DNA from: Limonium bicolor
Taxonomy: Eukaryota; Streptophyta; Magnoliopsida; Caryophyllales; Plumbaginaceae
NCBI GenBank assembly: GCA_023374045.1
Contig: CM041776.1
Coordinates: forward strand, 350,547,636-350,611,635
DNA: 64,000 bases
Direction: 5' to 3'
Position numbers and translations under genes: made by a program. Of the stretch, positions 43,811 through 56,293 are shown piece after piece (position 1 is the first letter of the stretch; each line of letters opens with the position of its first letter). The notes below the pieces were generated by a model. It had not been told where the DNA came from, ran no database searches, and was given only the letters and a program-made list of their open reading frames with translations.

Positions 43811-44179
43811 AGTTCAAAGAAACAAAACACGGTAGCCTTGTCATCTGCTGAAGCCGAATACGTCTCCGCAGCTGCTTGCTGTGCACAGATACTCTGGATA
43901 CAACAACAACTACATGATTATCTCATTTCTCCTACTTGTACTACAATTTTTTGTGACAACAACAATGCTATTGATTTATCTAAAAATCCTGTTCAACATT
44001 CTAGGACAAAGCACATTGAGATTCGTCACCACTTCTTAAGGGATTGCGTTGAAAAAGGGCTGATACAACTAGAATACGTGCCCACTTCTGATCAACTTGC
44101 AGACATATTCACCAAACCGTTGCAAAGAGGCCCATTTGAAACTCTGCGCTCACAACTAGGTATGACTCGTATGACTTAG
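43811..44179 (+). pseudogene. SIRE-like pol: RNase H
   Basis: Continues the frame after the TAG at 43808 with NTVALSSAEAEYVSAAACC (catalytic Glu), FCDNNNAIDLSKN (catalytic Asp), RTKHIEIRHHFLRD (conserved His), and the C-terminal TSDQLADIFTKPLQRGPF. It ends with a normal TAG stop at 44177. RNase H degrades the RNA template during reverse transcription. Apart from the upstream nonsense codon this domain looks intact. Confidence 0.93.
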
Positions 44180-44507
44180 CTAAGGTTGTATCTCCTTTTC
44201 CTGTTTTTTCAATGTCTGAGTGAAATGCATGAATACGTCTGATGACCTAGTCCGTCTGTCAAATAAACAAAACACCAGCGTAAAAACAAGAGTTTTGTCT
44301 TATGAAAAACTACCCGCGAAATCTTCGCCCAGTAATCCGCAACATCTCCTCTCAACCAATCAACCCAAACCTACCGTAACACACTACGTCTGCCCACATT
44401 CCGACGTCAATATCTTTCACTCTTTACGTCTAATCTTACCTATCCAAGCTCTCTTACCTCTCTTCGCCTTCTCTTACCTTTGCCCACTACCATCAACTAA
44501 GATTGTC

Positions 44508-46222
44508 ATGGATTCAAACCCTAACCCTAAGCAAACCTCCATGTTTTCCGACACCGAATTACCCAATGACCCACAACTCCTCCAAGCTCTCATCAATAAA
44601 CTCACCATTCTCCAAGCCAAACAAACACCCACCTCCACCTCCGACTCCACCGCCGTAGCCCCCGCCATGTCAATCGACACCCAACCCATCACCACCCCCT
44701 TACCCAACGTCTCCACTGATCCCACCCTTATCGTCAACATTCCGGCCGGCGTCTCAACCATCGGAAAACAGACTCCCCCACCAAACAATCGTCACCACTA
44801 ACCACCCCAATAATACCCACTCCCGACACAATCACCAAATCTCCATCAAACATCCAGTTTGGCTCTATTCCACCATCTGATCAAGAACCTCAAAACCCTC
44901 ACTCAGCCCAACTCCCCTCCCAAAGAAACCATAGAAGTACATGACCTTGAAGTCCAACCAACTGCTCCTGAAAACTCTCCTCCCCCAAAGAAAACCCGCC
45001 GTGCCAAGTCTAATGTCCCCATGCCTCCAGCTACAAGAACCCTTCGATCTAGGGCTAAATGCCCTTCGTCATCTTCGAAACCCACTCCTGAAGTTCCCGT
45101 CCCTGCACCATCCCCAGTAGTCACGACATCACAAGCTGAAGACAAGCCGCGCAGTACCACCAACTCATCAACTCAGGAGGACTCCGACACAGCAACAACT
45201 TCTACTAGAAAGCGACTCCGTCCTCGCTCTGAGTCTGTCCCACCATCACCTGCTCCAAGGCTAGGCCTGATCGACACTCACTCTGCCGTCTCCTCCCTAC
45301 CACCCGATGATTCAGCCGAGTCCCGCAATTTGGTGAAAGGAAAGCTACTCGACCTGGAGTGGCTCCACTCAATGGAGTTCGACATGTTCGAGGAGATGCT
45401 CCGCTTTCAAAACTGGATACATTTGTTCCACGGAATTCAGACCTACCATGAAACTGAAGCATACCAGTTCTACCAGAATTGCGTCATCCGCAAAGGCAAA
45501 ATAATGACAGAGGTACATGACAAAGCTATCATCCTTGATTCAAACTTCATTGCAACTCATCTAGCAATTCCAACTAGCGGACTAGAGTTCTATGATAGGG
45601 CTGAATTTCCTGATCTAGGGTTCATCACTGCTAAAGAAGTTTATGATTTCTTTTTACCCAATAGTAGAGTTGGTCACTCTTTAGACCGACCCGCTCTGTC
45701 AAATACACACCAAATGCTTCATACCTTGGTGATCAAAAACTTAGTCCTTAGAAAGGAAGGAAACCAGTTTGTCCGCCCACCAGATCTTGCAATAATGTAC
45801 TGCCTCATTCATCACCAAAAAATAAACCTTCCAAAGCTCATCCTCAATCACATAGCCTCAACCATCTCCTCACCCCGACACTCTCTGGGGTATATCTTCT
45901 GGCTACCAAAAATCCCCACCCACTGTGACATCGTCCTTGATCCCTCCAAAGCCTGTCGCATCACAGACACCGACATACTTGGTCAGATAATGTACAACAA
46001 AACACCATCCTTCCAGGCCAAGTCTGTCTCCTAGCCGAATCCTCCATCGAAAAAGTAAGCCCCTTCAAAAGCAACATCCCCTCCTGACACAACATCTTTG
46101 TCTGAACGGGTAGCTGCGATCGAGAACAACCTCGCCCCTCTATCCACAAAGATCGACATGCTCATCGACGTCCTCAACAAAAACCACAAACAGACGATGA
46201 ACATCTTTGCAGGGGGAGTCCA
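44508..46222 (+). pseudogene. Extra ORF downstream of pol in the SIRE-like element
   Basis: A candidate start lies at 44508 (MDSNPNPKQ). The frame is broken at 44799, open from 44859 to 46034, and continues in the same frame past stops at 46032 and 46059 to 46222. The N-terminal part is Pro/Ser/Thr-rich with basic patches (PPPKKTRRAKS, TRTLRSRAKC). The globular part (about 45330-46000) has LEWLHSMEFDMFEEMLRFQN, AYQFYQNCVIRKGKIM, FIATHLAIPTSGLEFY and MYCLIHHQKINLPKLIL. This resembles the 'putative plant transposon protein' domain. The tail has a short coiled coil (ERVAAIENNLAPLSTKIDML). SIRE elements often carry an env-like ORF here; I see no signal peptide or membrane segment, so env is not claimed. 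Confidence 0.7.
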
Positions 46223-46247
46223 TGTGGAGGGTGATTTTTCGGTATGA

Positions 46248-46265
46248 GGGGGGGGGGGGGGGGGG
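46248..46265. repeat. 18-G homopolymer in LARD2 LTR terminus
   Basis: Where LARD1 has GAGGGGGGTC at the same place, LARD2 has 18 consecutive G and then AGGGG. It is probably replication slippage or a sequencing/assembly length error. Confidence 0.95.
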
Positions 46266-46987
46266 AGGGGTCTATCCAAATATGGTATGACTGAAAAGCC
46301 AAGATCCTAGAAATGCCATTCTATGGAGGGTGAAAACCCGTAATTCTAGCATCTCTCAAATACCTACTAAATCGTCCGTCTTTCCCAGAAAGCATAAGGG
46401 GGAGTGCAAGTGTGCACTACACCCGCTCTCGATGGGCTCCACGCGGACTTATGCCCTAAGGGCGGAATTGTCTAGAGTCTCCACCTAGTTTGACCTAAGG
46501 AGAAGGGAGGAGAAGGGCTCTAAGAACCATTTATTGAATATGTGATTTGCATATGGATTGGACTTATCTGGTCATACTAGAGATTCTGTTGTGGATTCGC
46601 ACTGGGTTACACCCCTTAGAAGTGGCAACAACCACGACTTCGGATTGGTGCCCAAGGAAACCTCGGTCTCCAATTGTCGGGATTGCCTTCTTTCAAAACC
46701 GTATTTAAAGAGATTCATTTAAAAGCCGAGAATATGATTAAGATGAGAAGAGAGAGAGAGAGAGATAGTGGATGAGGCGAGCTTTTCTGCCAAGCCAGCG
46801 CCTAGAAGAGGGAATTGGGGAATTCGGATGAGTATAGAATGAAGATTTGGAAAAGTCTGAGGTTGAGTGGATGAACAAGACTTAGAGTCTGATAGTTTGA
46901 AGTTTGTGGGAGTTGAAGAAGGTTTAAGCGTTTTGAGAGGTATAAAGAACACCTTAGAGTGGGAAAAAGGGTTTCTTGTTTGGAATG

Positions 46988-47052
46988 GGGTCGCACCCTA
47001 GATGGGCTGCCTACGTACTCAACTCCTGTTGAGATCAGACCTTACGTAGTTC
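46988..47052. repeat. TACGTA palindrome block, LTR copy (LARD2)
   Basis: The same block as 8314-8381: GGTCGCACCCTA, GGGCTGCCTACGTACTCAAC, a short loop, GTTGAGATCAGACC, TACGTAGTTC. Confidence 0.75.
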
Positions 47053-47154
47053 AGGGTTTATAGGTTTTGGAAATGTTATGGTTTTGAAGGGCTTTTGAGG
47101 GGTTTGAGATTTAAAGGAGTTTGGAGTTTCAAAAAGTTTAGGTTTGTGGTGTTA

Positions 47155-47720
47155 GTCTGTGAGACGCTCAGGTCTATGAGACAATTGAGATATTGAGATG
47201 CGGAAGGAACAAGATATCGAAGTCGGTGAGACGCTCGAGTCTATGAGACGTTTGAAACCTTGAGATGTCGAAGTCTGTGAGACGCTCCGGTCAGTGAGAC
47301 GCACAAGTCTGTGAGACATTCAATCTTTAGGATGACAAAGTCTGTGAGACATTCGAATGTGTGGGGATAATTGGATTTTTGGGATGATTTGAGTCCATGA
47401 TACTTGGACTTTAGGGTATTTGAGACTTTGAGGTTTATAAAGTTCAGAATTATGAATTGGATTGGATTGAAAAGGATTGGAATTGAATTTGATTGGAATT
47501 GAAGTTGAAATTGAATTGGAATCGAATTTGAAATTGGAATTGGAATTAATTTGGAATTGAATTGGAGTTGAATTTAAATTGAAATTGAATGAATTTTGAT
47601 TTGAATTGGAATTGAATGAATTTGGGACTGAATTTGAATGAATTTGGAATTGAATTGAATTTTGAATTTGAATGAATTCGGAATTGAATTTGGGTTGAAC
47701 TTGAATTGAGATTGACGTGA
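47155..47720. repeat. GTGAGACGCTC minisatellite followed by GAATTGAATTTG microrepeat
   Basis: To about 47365 the core TCTGTGAGACGCTC recurs about eight times with drift (for example CAGTGAGACGCAC, TGTGAGACATTC). From about 47455 the sequence is almost only GAATTGAATTTGGAATTG-type words. LARD1 has a weaker version at 9640-9750. Confidence 0.75.
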
Positions 47721-50700
47721 TTTTTGGATTGATTTTGAAGTGGAATTGATTTTATTTTGGGCTGATTTATGAATTAAATTACGGGCAGAAACGGGACTGG
47801 ACCAGGGTTAAAATTGGGCCAAATTTGAGCTCTTGGGCCAGGATTTGGCCTTGGAATTTGGGTCAAAATAGGCCTTGAAAAGTGGGCTGAAATGGACTTT
47901 GAAATTTGGGCCAAATTGGACCTTGAAATGGGCCTTTTTTTGGATAAGTTTTTGGGCTGAAATTAGGCCTGATTTTGGGCCTGTTTTTGGAATTTCAATT
48001 GATTGTGAATTTTATTCTTATGATTATGGATGGTTTGGAAAGTTTTTTTTTTAACTAGGAGAGACATTGCCCACAAATAGGTACTACGACCCTCGGGTAC
48101 TACGAAATTAATGTGAGCAACATCTATAAATAAGTCCTAGGACTTTTCTAAAGAGACCCACAGAAAATTGTGGGTCTGAAACGATAAATCGATTCTAAAA
48201 AACAAATGGGTAACCTATGGGCTTCTAGGGTGGTGATCTACACTAACCCAGCTTGACCCAAAAGTCAGACTCCAAAATTGGTCTTGGGCCAAACAAATGG
48301 TTATGTTTGGACCCGACCCAAAAGCAAATGCCGCAAGATGATCACTGACATATAACGATATCGTAAGATAATGGAAATTGAAAATAAAATGGCCCGGATG
48401 ACAAACTCGGGTTTATTTGTAAAGCAATCATGAGTTAGCAAAGTTAATCTAGGGTTATTCAAACTAGAAAGACAACCGATTAACACGGGACCGATTGAAT
48501 GCTTAAGCCAATTTCTTCCTCTCTTTGGCAAATCATATACTTGAAGCCTAACATGACTCATGCACAGTACGAAGAGATAAATGAATTAACACAAACACCC
48601 TATTCCAATTCTCTTTTTCATCATTTTTTTTAACCGGAAGTAATGAACTGAAACTAAAATGTTCTTATGAAGTGCTGAGCAAATCGGTTTTAACTAAACC
48701 ACTTTTAGTTCTTGAGGGGTCATTTACTCAGCCCTAATACGCAGCTTAGTCACGGAAGCCAATCACAACTGATTAAATTCCAATGTTACTCTCCTTTTTC
48801 GTTAACCCACAAAAGAAACTGATAAACATGAAGTGGAGTTAAATCTAGACATAATCAGTAGCACAAACATGAACATAATTTCAGAATACCCCAAAACCGA
48901 GAGTGTGGAACATTAACAAGGCAGAAATTAGGGCCTAACCCAAAGCACAGTTATACAAAACAAAAGTGGGGAAAAACAACATCAGGGGGCTGAACGCGAG
49001 GCTCCTTTGCCTTGAATCTACTGTGGAATGCTCAGAGTGACGGTAAAACAGTAGACGAAACAAGGAGCAGCAATCAAACAAGATTCATGTGCATGATTCA
49101 AACAATACATGAATAATCAGAGAATGATTTGGTACCAACGCAAGAGCGAGCAGTGAGAATTTTTGTGATGAAACCCAAAAATGGGGAACGGATAATCTCC
49201 CTGCTTTCCTTTGTACGTATACACTGGAGCGAGGCGCAAGTTCTGGCTGCTAAACTTAAGTAGAGGTCGAAAGAGGCACAGAGCGTGCGGGTAGAATCCG
49301 GATGAGTGCAGGAAAATGCAGTTCGAGCGACAAAATTGACTGATTTGAACTCAAGCCAATGCACAACCGGGATGGAACAAAATCCAGAGAGAGGTAAACA
49401 AGGGTTTTCCGGTTGAGCCGAATGGTGCCTCGAAATCGATGGAGAGTCTGGGACTATAACAAATGCGACTGACGAGTTGGACCGGCTTGGCGGTGGAGCT
49501 TCTCTTTTCTTCGTGCCCAGATGTGGAGAATGTTGTTCAGTTTTTTTTGGTGCCGTGGGATCTCTCAGATATGGCCTCAGAATTTTTTAAGTGTGTGTTT
49601 CGATTTCACATGTCTGCTCCAAGAAGATAGTCGAGGGGCGGAGACAGAGAAGAAGAAGATGGAGGCGGGTGAAGCAGACCGTGGTGGCTACTGTGTGGGA
49701 GTTAGGGTTGATGAAGGAGGAAGAAGACCTCTGTTCTTACTGTATCGCTGGGTTTTGTTTTATCACAAACTGGCAGAAAAAACGAAGGGCATGAACTGGT
49801 TTTCTGGGTGAAATTAGGCGTCGGTGGTGGTTTACGATCACGACAAAAGAACGTCTGCTATGGTGTCTGTTTTCTGGGTTTGATATTTTGTTTCGGGACT
49901 TCAAAGATGGGGTTGGGGAGGATTTGAGCTTCTGTTGTTTTTTTTCTTTGTTTTGGAGATTGAAAGGTGAGACAGAGATGGGGAAGCTTGATTGAAGACG
50001 GGGATAGTCAATGGTGGTGATGGTTACAGTATTTCAGCCATTTTTAGGCTCGAGAATTTGTTGAGGTTCTTCCACGGGTGTTGAAATCCGGCGAAGAAAT
50101 CAGACAAGTGAGAGTAACATGTTTTTTTTATACTGTGTCGGCTGCCTTATTGGAATGAACAACGGTAGTTTTTTTTTTTCGACTGAAGAATATAGAATTG
50201 AGGTAGAAGATGAAAACCTCCGAGAGCGGCTACAGTACTCTCTAGGTTTTTGTTGTTGTTTTATAAGTGGTGTAGGGTTTGGGATTGATCGGACTGGGCT
50301 GGGAATTTGGGTTAGAGAAGGGGCAACCGGATGAGTAACAGGAAGAAGCCCGCGTAGGATCATTAGGCTCTCTAGGTTTGAGCCGCGGACAAAACAATGA
50401 TTGCTATATACACTCCTAAACTGATTCGAACCTCTACTTATATTAATAACAGAACTTGATATAAGAATGTGACAAATAGTATTAAAGCTCTAGCTCAAAC
50501 CAAATGAATTCTATAACAAAAACAATGAAGTTTTAAACAGAAATTTACGGTAAGAGGACAGAATTCTATTTTAAAAAATGAATTGTTTTATTTTATCTTA
50601 AGAGTCATGAAATAATTAAACTTAAGATAAAAAAATGTGAAATCATAAAAAAGTATAACATAAACGAAATAACATAAGAGTAAATACATGAAATAATGAA

Positions 50701-51273
50701 ATAATAAAAGTATGATAAAATACAAGTGAATGTCCAAAAATCGGAAATTGAATTACATATGTACGAGTGATGGAAAGTAAGATAGAATAAATAAATAATA
50801 ACGTAATGAAATGAGACAGAGTTTAATCGAGTAGAGATGGAATGAAATATACTAACATGAATGAAAAATAATAGTGAAAGGGTTCATGAAATGATGAAGA
50901 TGATTCTAAAAATAATAACGATAAAGGCAAAGGAAAAAAACAAGTACTAATAAAGGAAATGCAAGTAAATGTATCAATAAAATGGAATGAGATAAAATAA
51001 ACAAGTAACGAAATAGCATGAACTAAAATAAAACGAATAGGCAAATAAATAAGCGAATAAAACGTAACTAACTAACATGAAATAAATTGAAAAATAAAAT
51101 GATAAATAAGTAAATAACAAAAGGGGACGGATTTGAAAACGGATGCTTTGAAAATTAATTAAAAAAAATTGTCATAACATGAGTTTCAATATGGTATGCA
51201 CATGAACAAGTTTTGAAAAGAAAGGAGACGGCCCTCTTATTTTATTTATTAGTCTGAATTTTGCTTTTATGGG

Positions 51274-51371
51274 GTGAGAATTTTTGGTGTCTACAGATGG
51301 CTCCCCTTGATTCAATTTTGCAAGCACTTGCAGAATTGGATCGAGGTTGAGAGGGCGCCAAAAATTCTCAC
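51274..51371 (-). promoter_or_regulatory. Compound hairpin across the polypurine tract/3' LTR junction (LARD2)
   Basis: Outer arms GTGAGAATTTTTGG (51274-51287) and CCAAAAATTCTCAC (51358-51371) are identical to LARD1. The inner arms CCTTGATTCAATTTTGCAAG and CTTGCAGAATTGGATCGAGG pair at 17 of 20. The structure is kept although the element bodies have diverged. Confidence 0.75.
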
Positions 51372-51444
51372 TACGATTTGGTGGTGCATTAGGATATGAC
51401 CGCGAGGAAGATAATGTATGAATGCGACGGGGAATGACATGATA

Positions 51445-51703
51445 GCTGAATGCCCGAGGACTTATTACGAGCCTCAAATGGACCTCTTGACATCCAGTCC
51501 TATGACTTATGATGAGCCTAGTATGCTAACAATAGATTAGTTTTGGTGCACGAGGACTTAGGAGAGCCTCAACTGGACCTCTTGATATCCAGTTCTAGGG
51601 CTTATGACGGCCTAGAATGCAAATGACAGTACGAGGACTTAGGAGAGCCTCAACTAGACCTCTTGACATCTAGCTATAGGACTTATGACGAGCCTATAAT
51701 ACT
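51445..51703. repeat. ~105-bp tandem repeat next to the LTR (LARD2)
   Basis: Units of CGAGGACTTAGGAGAGCCTC, AACTGGACCTCTTGATATC and CTTATGACGGCCTAGAATGC, colinear with 13415-13711. Confidence 0.75.
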
Positions 51704-51713
51704 TCTGAATGTG

Positions 51714-53307
51714 TACCGTACTAGTAGCGTAATAGTGCCTAGCAGGTGGAAAAGATTGGGACCGCACTAGTAGCGTAATAGCTGCCTAGCGGGTTGTGAA
51801 TTGAACATCTCGCACTAGTAGCGTAATAGCTGCCTAGTGGAGAAAAAATGTTGGGACCGTACTAGTAGCGTAATAGCTGCCTAGCAGGCGGATGTGCAAC
51901 GATCTCGCACTAGTAGCGTAATAGCTGCCTAGCGGAGGAAAAACATTGGGACCGTACTAGTAGCGTAATAGCTGCCTAGTGGGTTATGAAGTGAACGATC
52001 TCGCACTAGTAGCGTAATAGCTGCCTAGTGGAGGAAAAAAGGCGAGACCGCACTAGTAGCGTAATAGCTGCCTAGCGGGTTATGAATTGGACGATTTCGC
52101 ACTAGTAGCGTAATAGCTGCCTAGTGGAGGAAAAAAGTGGGACCGCACTAGTAGCGTAATAGCTGCCTAGCGGGTTATGAAATGAACGAACTCGCACTAG
52201 TAGCGTAATAGTTGCCTAACGGGTTATGAAATGAACGAACTCGCACTAGTAGTGTAATAGCTGCCTAGTGGAGGAAAAAAGCGGGACCGCACTAGTAGCG
52301 TAATAGCTGCCTAGTGGGTTATGAAATGAACGATCTCACACTAGTAGCGTAATAGCTGCCTAGTGGAGGAAAAAAGCGGGACCACACTAATAGCGTAATA
52401 GCTGCCTAGCGGGTGTGAAATGAAAGGCGACCGTACTAGTAGCGCAATAGCTGTCTAGCAGGTGTAAAACGAAAGGCGACCGTACTAGTAGCGCAATAGC
52501 TGTCTAGCAGGTGTAAAACGAAAAATTCACCGCACTAGTAGCGCAATAGCTGTCTAGCGGGTGTAAAATGAAATGTGACCGCACTAGTAGCGCAATAGCT
52601 GCCTAGCGGGTGTAAAACGAAATTCGACCATACTAGTAGCGCAATAGCTGTCTAGCAGGTGTAAAACGAAAAATTCGACCGCACTAGTAGCGCAATAGCT
52701 GTCTAGCGGGTGTAAAATGAAATGTGACCGCACTAGTAGCGCAATAGCTACCTAGCAGGTGTAAAACAAAAGGTGACCGTACTAGTAGCGCAATAGCTGT
52801 CTAGCAGGTGTAAAATGAAAAATTCGACCGCACTAGTAATGCAATAGCTGTCTAGCGGGTGTAAAACAAAAAATTCGACCGCACTAGTAGCGCAATAGCT
52901 GTCTAGCGGGTGTAAAATGAAAGGCGACCGTACTAGTAGCGCAATAGCTGTCTAGCAGGTGTAAAACGAAAGGTGACCGTACTAGTAGCGTAATAGCTGT
53001 CTAGCAGGTGTAAAACGAAAACTTCGACCGCACTAGTAGCGCAATAGCTGTCTAACGGGTGTAAAACGAAAGGCGACCATACTAGTAGCGCAATAGCTGT
53101 CTAGCAGGTGTAAAACGAGAAATCGACCGCACTAGTAGCGCAATAGCCGTCTAGCGGGTGTAAAATGAAATGCGACCACACTAGTAGCACAATAGCTGCC
53201 TAGCGGGTGTAAAACGAAAAATCGACCGCACTAGTAGCGCAATAGCTGTCTAGCGGGTGTAAAATGAAATGCGACCGCACTAGTAGCGCAATAGCTGCCT
53301 AGCGGGG
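51714..53307. repeat. 48-bp minisatellite, about 33 monomers (LARD2)
   Basis: The first 15 or so monomers (to about 52430) are of the ACTAGTAGCGTAATAGCTGCC type and largely alternate as in LARD1, with GTGGAGGAAAAA and GCGGGTTATGAA tails. From about 52430 nearly all are a homogenised monomer with ACTAGTAGCGCAATAGCTGT and a GGTGTAAAACGAAA tail. The array has expanded about 2.5-fold relative to LARD1. Confidence 0.92.
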
Positions 53308-53454
53308 TAAAGATGCGTCAGATAGTGAGCAAATTTTGTGGGTATATGCAGATGATATGTGATGTGAGGTGATTAACCAATGTATTAATTGAATTAAACT
53401 CCTGTTTGTGGATGTAGGTTTTGTGTGAGCAGATGGCTCTATAGTTACATCAAA

Positions 53455-54225
53455 ACCTCGGGATGGCTCCGGTATGACTCCGGCATGGCTTCAAGGATCT
53501 GAGATGGCTCCAGCATGCGTTGATGGCTCCAGTATGCACTGATGGCTCTGGTAGGTACTGATGGCCGGTGTGACCAATGGTCTCGGGTGGTTGGTGGGTT
53601 TGACATGGTTGGTAATTTTGTGGCGAATTGTGGGCTTTGATTTGCCTTGAGACTTTTTTTTCAGGGTAGTTTGATGGCTCCGATGATGGATTTGTTGTTG
53701 TTTGACGGGATTTTTTGGACTTTGTAGTGAGTGAATGGTTTTTTACGAGTGAATGATGAAACACAGTCTCATGACTTTGTTGGGAGTTCCCATCATTGTT
53801 CCAGGATTTCCATGGATGGCTCCGGGATGACCTTGTGCTGATTGAGCATGACGATGCTTTGGTTGGTTTACTTTAATGACATCGAGGGAAAAAGGGAAGT
53901 TTTCACCTTTGATGTGGTCGCACCCTGGACGGGTTGCCTACGTACTCAATTCCGTATTGAGATCAGACCATACGTAGTTCGATACTTTGTGAGCAAGGTC
54001 TTGGTGATGATGGCTACGACATGGATTTGAGGTGGCTCCCGTATTGTTCTCAGACTATTGGGATGGCCCCTATGTAGCTCTAGGAATGGTCTCAATGTTT
54101 GAGGACGGCTCCCGCATGGCTCTAGTTTGGCTTTGGGAGTGGTGGTCGATGAGGCAAGAGCATGACACTGGATGGCTCCGATGTGGTTCGATATAGCTTG
54201 ATGATGGCCAGGGGTGGCTCAAGTT
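53455..54225. repeat. Dispersed GATGGCTCC motif cluster (LARD2)
   Basis: About ten GATGGCTCC/TCTGG words at irregular spacing, colinear with 14785-15480, with a TACGTA block in its middle. Confidence 0.65.
53916..53980. repeat. TACGTA palindrome block, internal copy (LARD2)
   Basis: GGTCGCACCCTGG, GGGTTGCCTACGTACTCAAT, a short loop, ATTGAGATCAGACC, TACGTAGTTCG. Fourth occurrence in the window. Confidence 0.75.
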
Positions 54226-54229
54226 GACA

Positions 54230-56293
54230 TCTTTTGATCAAAAGTTACGCTTCAACAACTGCAACTGAAGTCGACTTTCAGCGAGACTTGGTAGAGTTCT
54301 TACCAGTCGGATGTTGATGATGAAATGATTATGGTGCATGCAAGTATTAAATGCTAGACACGATACAAAATGCATATGCAGTTTTTGGAGAGAAGGTACG
54401 GTCCTATCTCTATTAGTATGAGGCTTACGAATATAAGACATCTTCGGTTCGATCTTGAGTGATTGTTGACCTCGAGTGCGTGAATCACTTTCCTTTCGTG
54501 GAGGTATATGGGTCAATCTCTCGTGAGTCTAGCTGTGCGTGCTAATGGTGTAATGATACTCTCGACGCTCGGAGCAATATTTTCCTTAGAATTTCTTTTT
54601 GAGGTGTTGGACCTTCGAATTCTCACAAATTCCTCACCTGCAACGGGGTAGGCTTTTATGATTTGGTGCTCAGACTGAAGATTCACTCGCACTTATAAGA
54701 CTTTTTCAAAGGTCACCCTCATTCGCTCACGGTCCCTTTGTTATAAGGCGGGACATGTTGATAACAAGTACGAAACTTATGATTCATGTTTCAAGTCCGA
54801 TACTTTCAGTTAACGCTCATCGACTTACGAGTCAGAGGTCTTTTATTGGGTTATAATGGGGCTGAGGGGTATGATGTATGTCACATGGGACTGGAGGATT
54901 TGATTGGGAATTGTGAAGCTTTGTGCAATAGAGGATATGTTTCACCTTCGCCATGGGTGGATTAATTAGACAAACGTTCTTTGAGAATCCTTGTTGGTTT
55001 CAGTTGGACATCATTGGTCCTTTTGCTTATTTTATCTTCTTCTTGGGGTATGATTTTCGCTTTCCTACTTCCTGCTTTTGGAATCGCATGGGCTCATCGA
55101 CCTTCTTGGGATTTTTCTACTTACTCCTTTGGCCTTCAGTTTTGCTTTCAGCTTTGAGTTTTCATTGACTCGCTGGTCTTATTGAGCATTTCGGTGTTCT
55201 TTTTTTGGTGTTTGGCTTTGGAGTTACATTGACTCGCTGATTTCTTTGAACATTTTTATTGTTGTTTTTGTAAATATGGTGGGGAGGGGCCATGGCTCCG
55301 GCTCCTTCGAGATCCTCTATTGCAAGGGTAAGTATGTATATGTGGGGCGGCATGTTGTGGAGTTTCTTCTTTGTAGAAAAAGTTTTTTCATGAAAGGCTC
55401 AGCGGGGCTCACTAAGGGTTATGTAAAGGGCAGTCAAAGTTTTTGGTTTTGTGGGGATTTTATTCCTAAGTGCCTCGTCATCCTCATTAGTCAATGATTG
55501 TTTTCTTACTATTCTCAGATCTTTGCATGAATCACAGTTCGTATCCTGTTTATCGACATTGATCTCACTATGAATTGTGCCTCTCCATGTGCTGAAAGAA
55601 AGCACAAGTCGCTCGTGGTTTTACCTCTGTGGACTCGCTCTATCTTTCCTCATCACTCATTGGATTGTCCAAAACATTCATTTGAAATTCAAAGGAAAAT
55701 ACCGCTCTTCGCACACTACTCACTTGGTTTGTGGTGCTGATTTTGATTGGACCCTTGTACTCATTGACAGGTCGAGAGTTAAGTGGTTCATGCACTCTGT
55801 TCAATCAATCTCTCGTGATTTTCCCGAAGATGTCGTTTTGATATGGGAGTATGCAAATGCAATTATCGACCATGCGGTGTATTATGGTAATATAGAATTA
55901 CCATGTATAGGATGCATGAAATGCTGAAAATGATGAATTGAGATGGTTGACTGAATGTTTTTTTTTTGTGTTTGTTTTGTTTTTGGATGCAATGCATGAG
56001 TGGTAAGGTTATGACTAGTCTCGCTTGAGCCGAATTCAGCTTGCGGTTCATGAAGCTCATCCCGTCATTGTTGGCTCTGAAGGTGGTCGAGTTGTGGTGA
56101 TTGTTGTCGAAGAAGTAATTCTCGAGTGAGGTCAGGTTGGTGATTGGCTCCTGAATCTTGGGACTTTTAGGGAGTGACAACTCCCGCATGGTGACCCACT
56201 AATATGACATGGGCTGCATTTTCTGGGATTTTTGAAGGTATGATTTTTTTTGGATTTTTGGATGTATGATTTTTTTGGATTTTGGAGGTGTGA
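54230..56293 (-). other. LARD2 internal domain, first segment, no recognisable gene
   Basis: Colinear with LARD1 15480-17490. No retroelement protein motif is seen on either strand. Minus-strand frames at 55162-55605 and 55863-56189 match positions and partial sequence of frames in LARD1 but belong to no family I recognise. It ends in the ~27-bp GGATTTTTGGATGTATGATT repeat, where Y2 inserted. Confidence 0.62.
56215..56293. repeat. ~27-bp repeat, left part (split by Y2)
   Basis: About three units of GGATTTTTGGATGTATGATT type (first GGATTTTTGAAGGTATGATT). It continues at 61698-61800 on the other side of Y2. It is absent from the matching place in LARD1. Confidence 0.7.

Larger units (their letters stand above)
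31843..46222 (+). mobile_element. SIRE/Maximus-like Ty1/copia retrotransposon (interrupted)
   Basis: Element order: 5' LTR, initiator-Met-type primer site, gag with two zinc knuckles around a coiled coil, protease, integrase, RT, RNase H and an additional ORF after pol. The gag layout and extra ORF are traits of the SIRE/Maximus lineage. It is interrupted by a hAT MITE, a piece of its own LTR and Y1. LARD2 enters at 46223 just after AGGGGGAG, a plausible polypurine tract, so the 3' LTR should lie beyond LARD2, outside the window. Multiple stops and frameshifts make it inactive. Confidence 0.85.
46223..51295 (-). repeat. LARD2 3' LTR (about 5.07 kb)
   Basis: On the minus strand it runs from TGTAGACACCAAAAATTC (51295) to CCCTCCACA (46223). 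It contains a TACGTA block (46988-47052), the GTGAGACGCTC minisatellite (about 47155-47365), a GAATTGAATTTG microrepeat (47455-47720) and an AT-rich stretch (50560-51180). No gene is supported; frames such as 49521-49811 and 50100-50363 have no family signature. Confidence 0.72.

Noticed and set aside
44516..44534. Telomere-like CCCTAAC repeats
   Set aside because: Only two copies, within an open reading frame.
44508..46222. Calling the extra SIRE ORF an envelope gene
   Set aside because: The position fits the env-like ORF of SIRE elements, but no signal peptide or membrane segment is visible.
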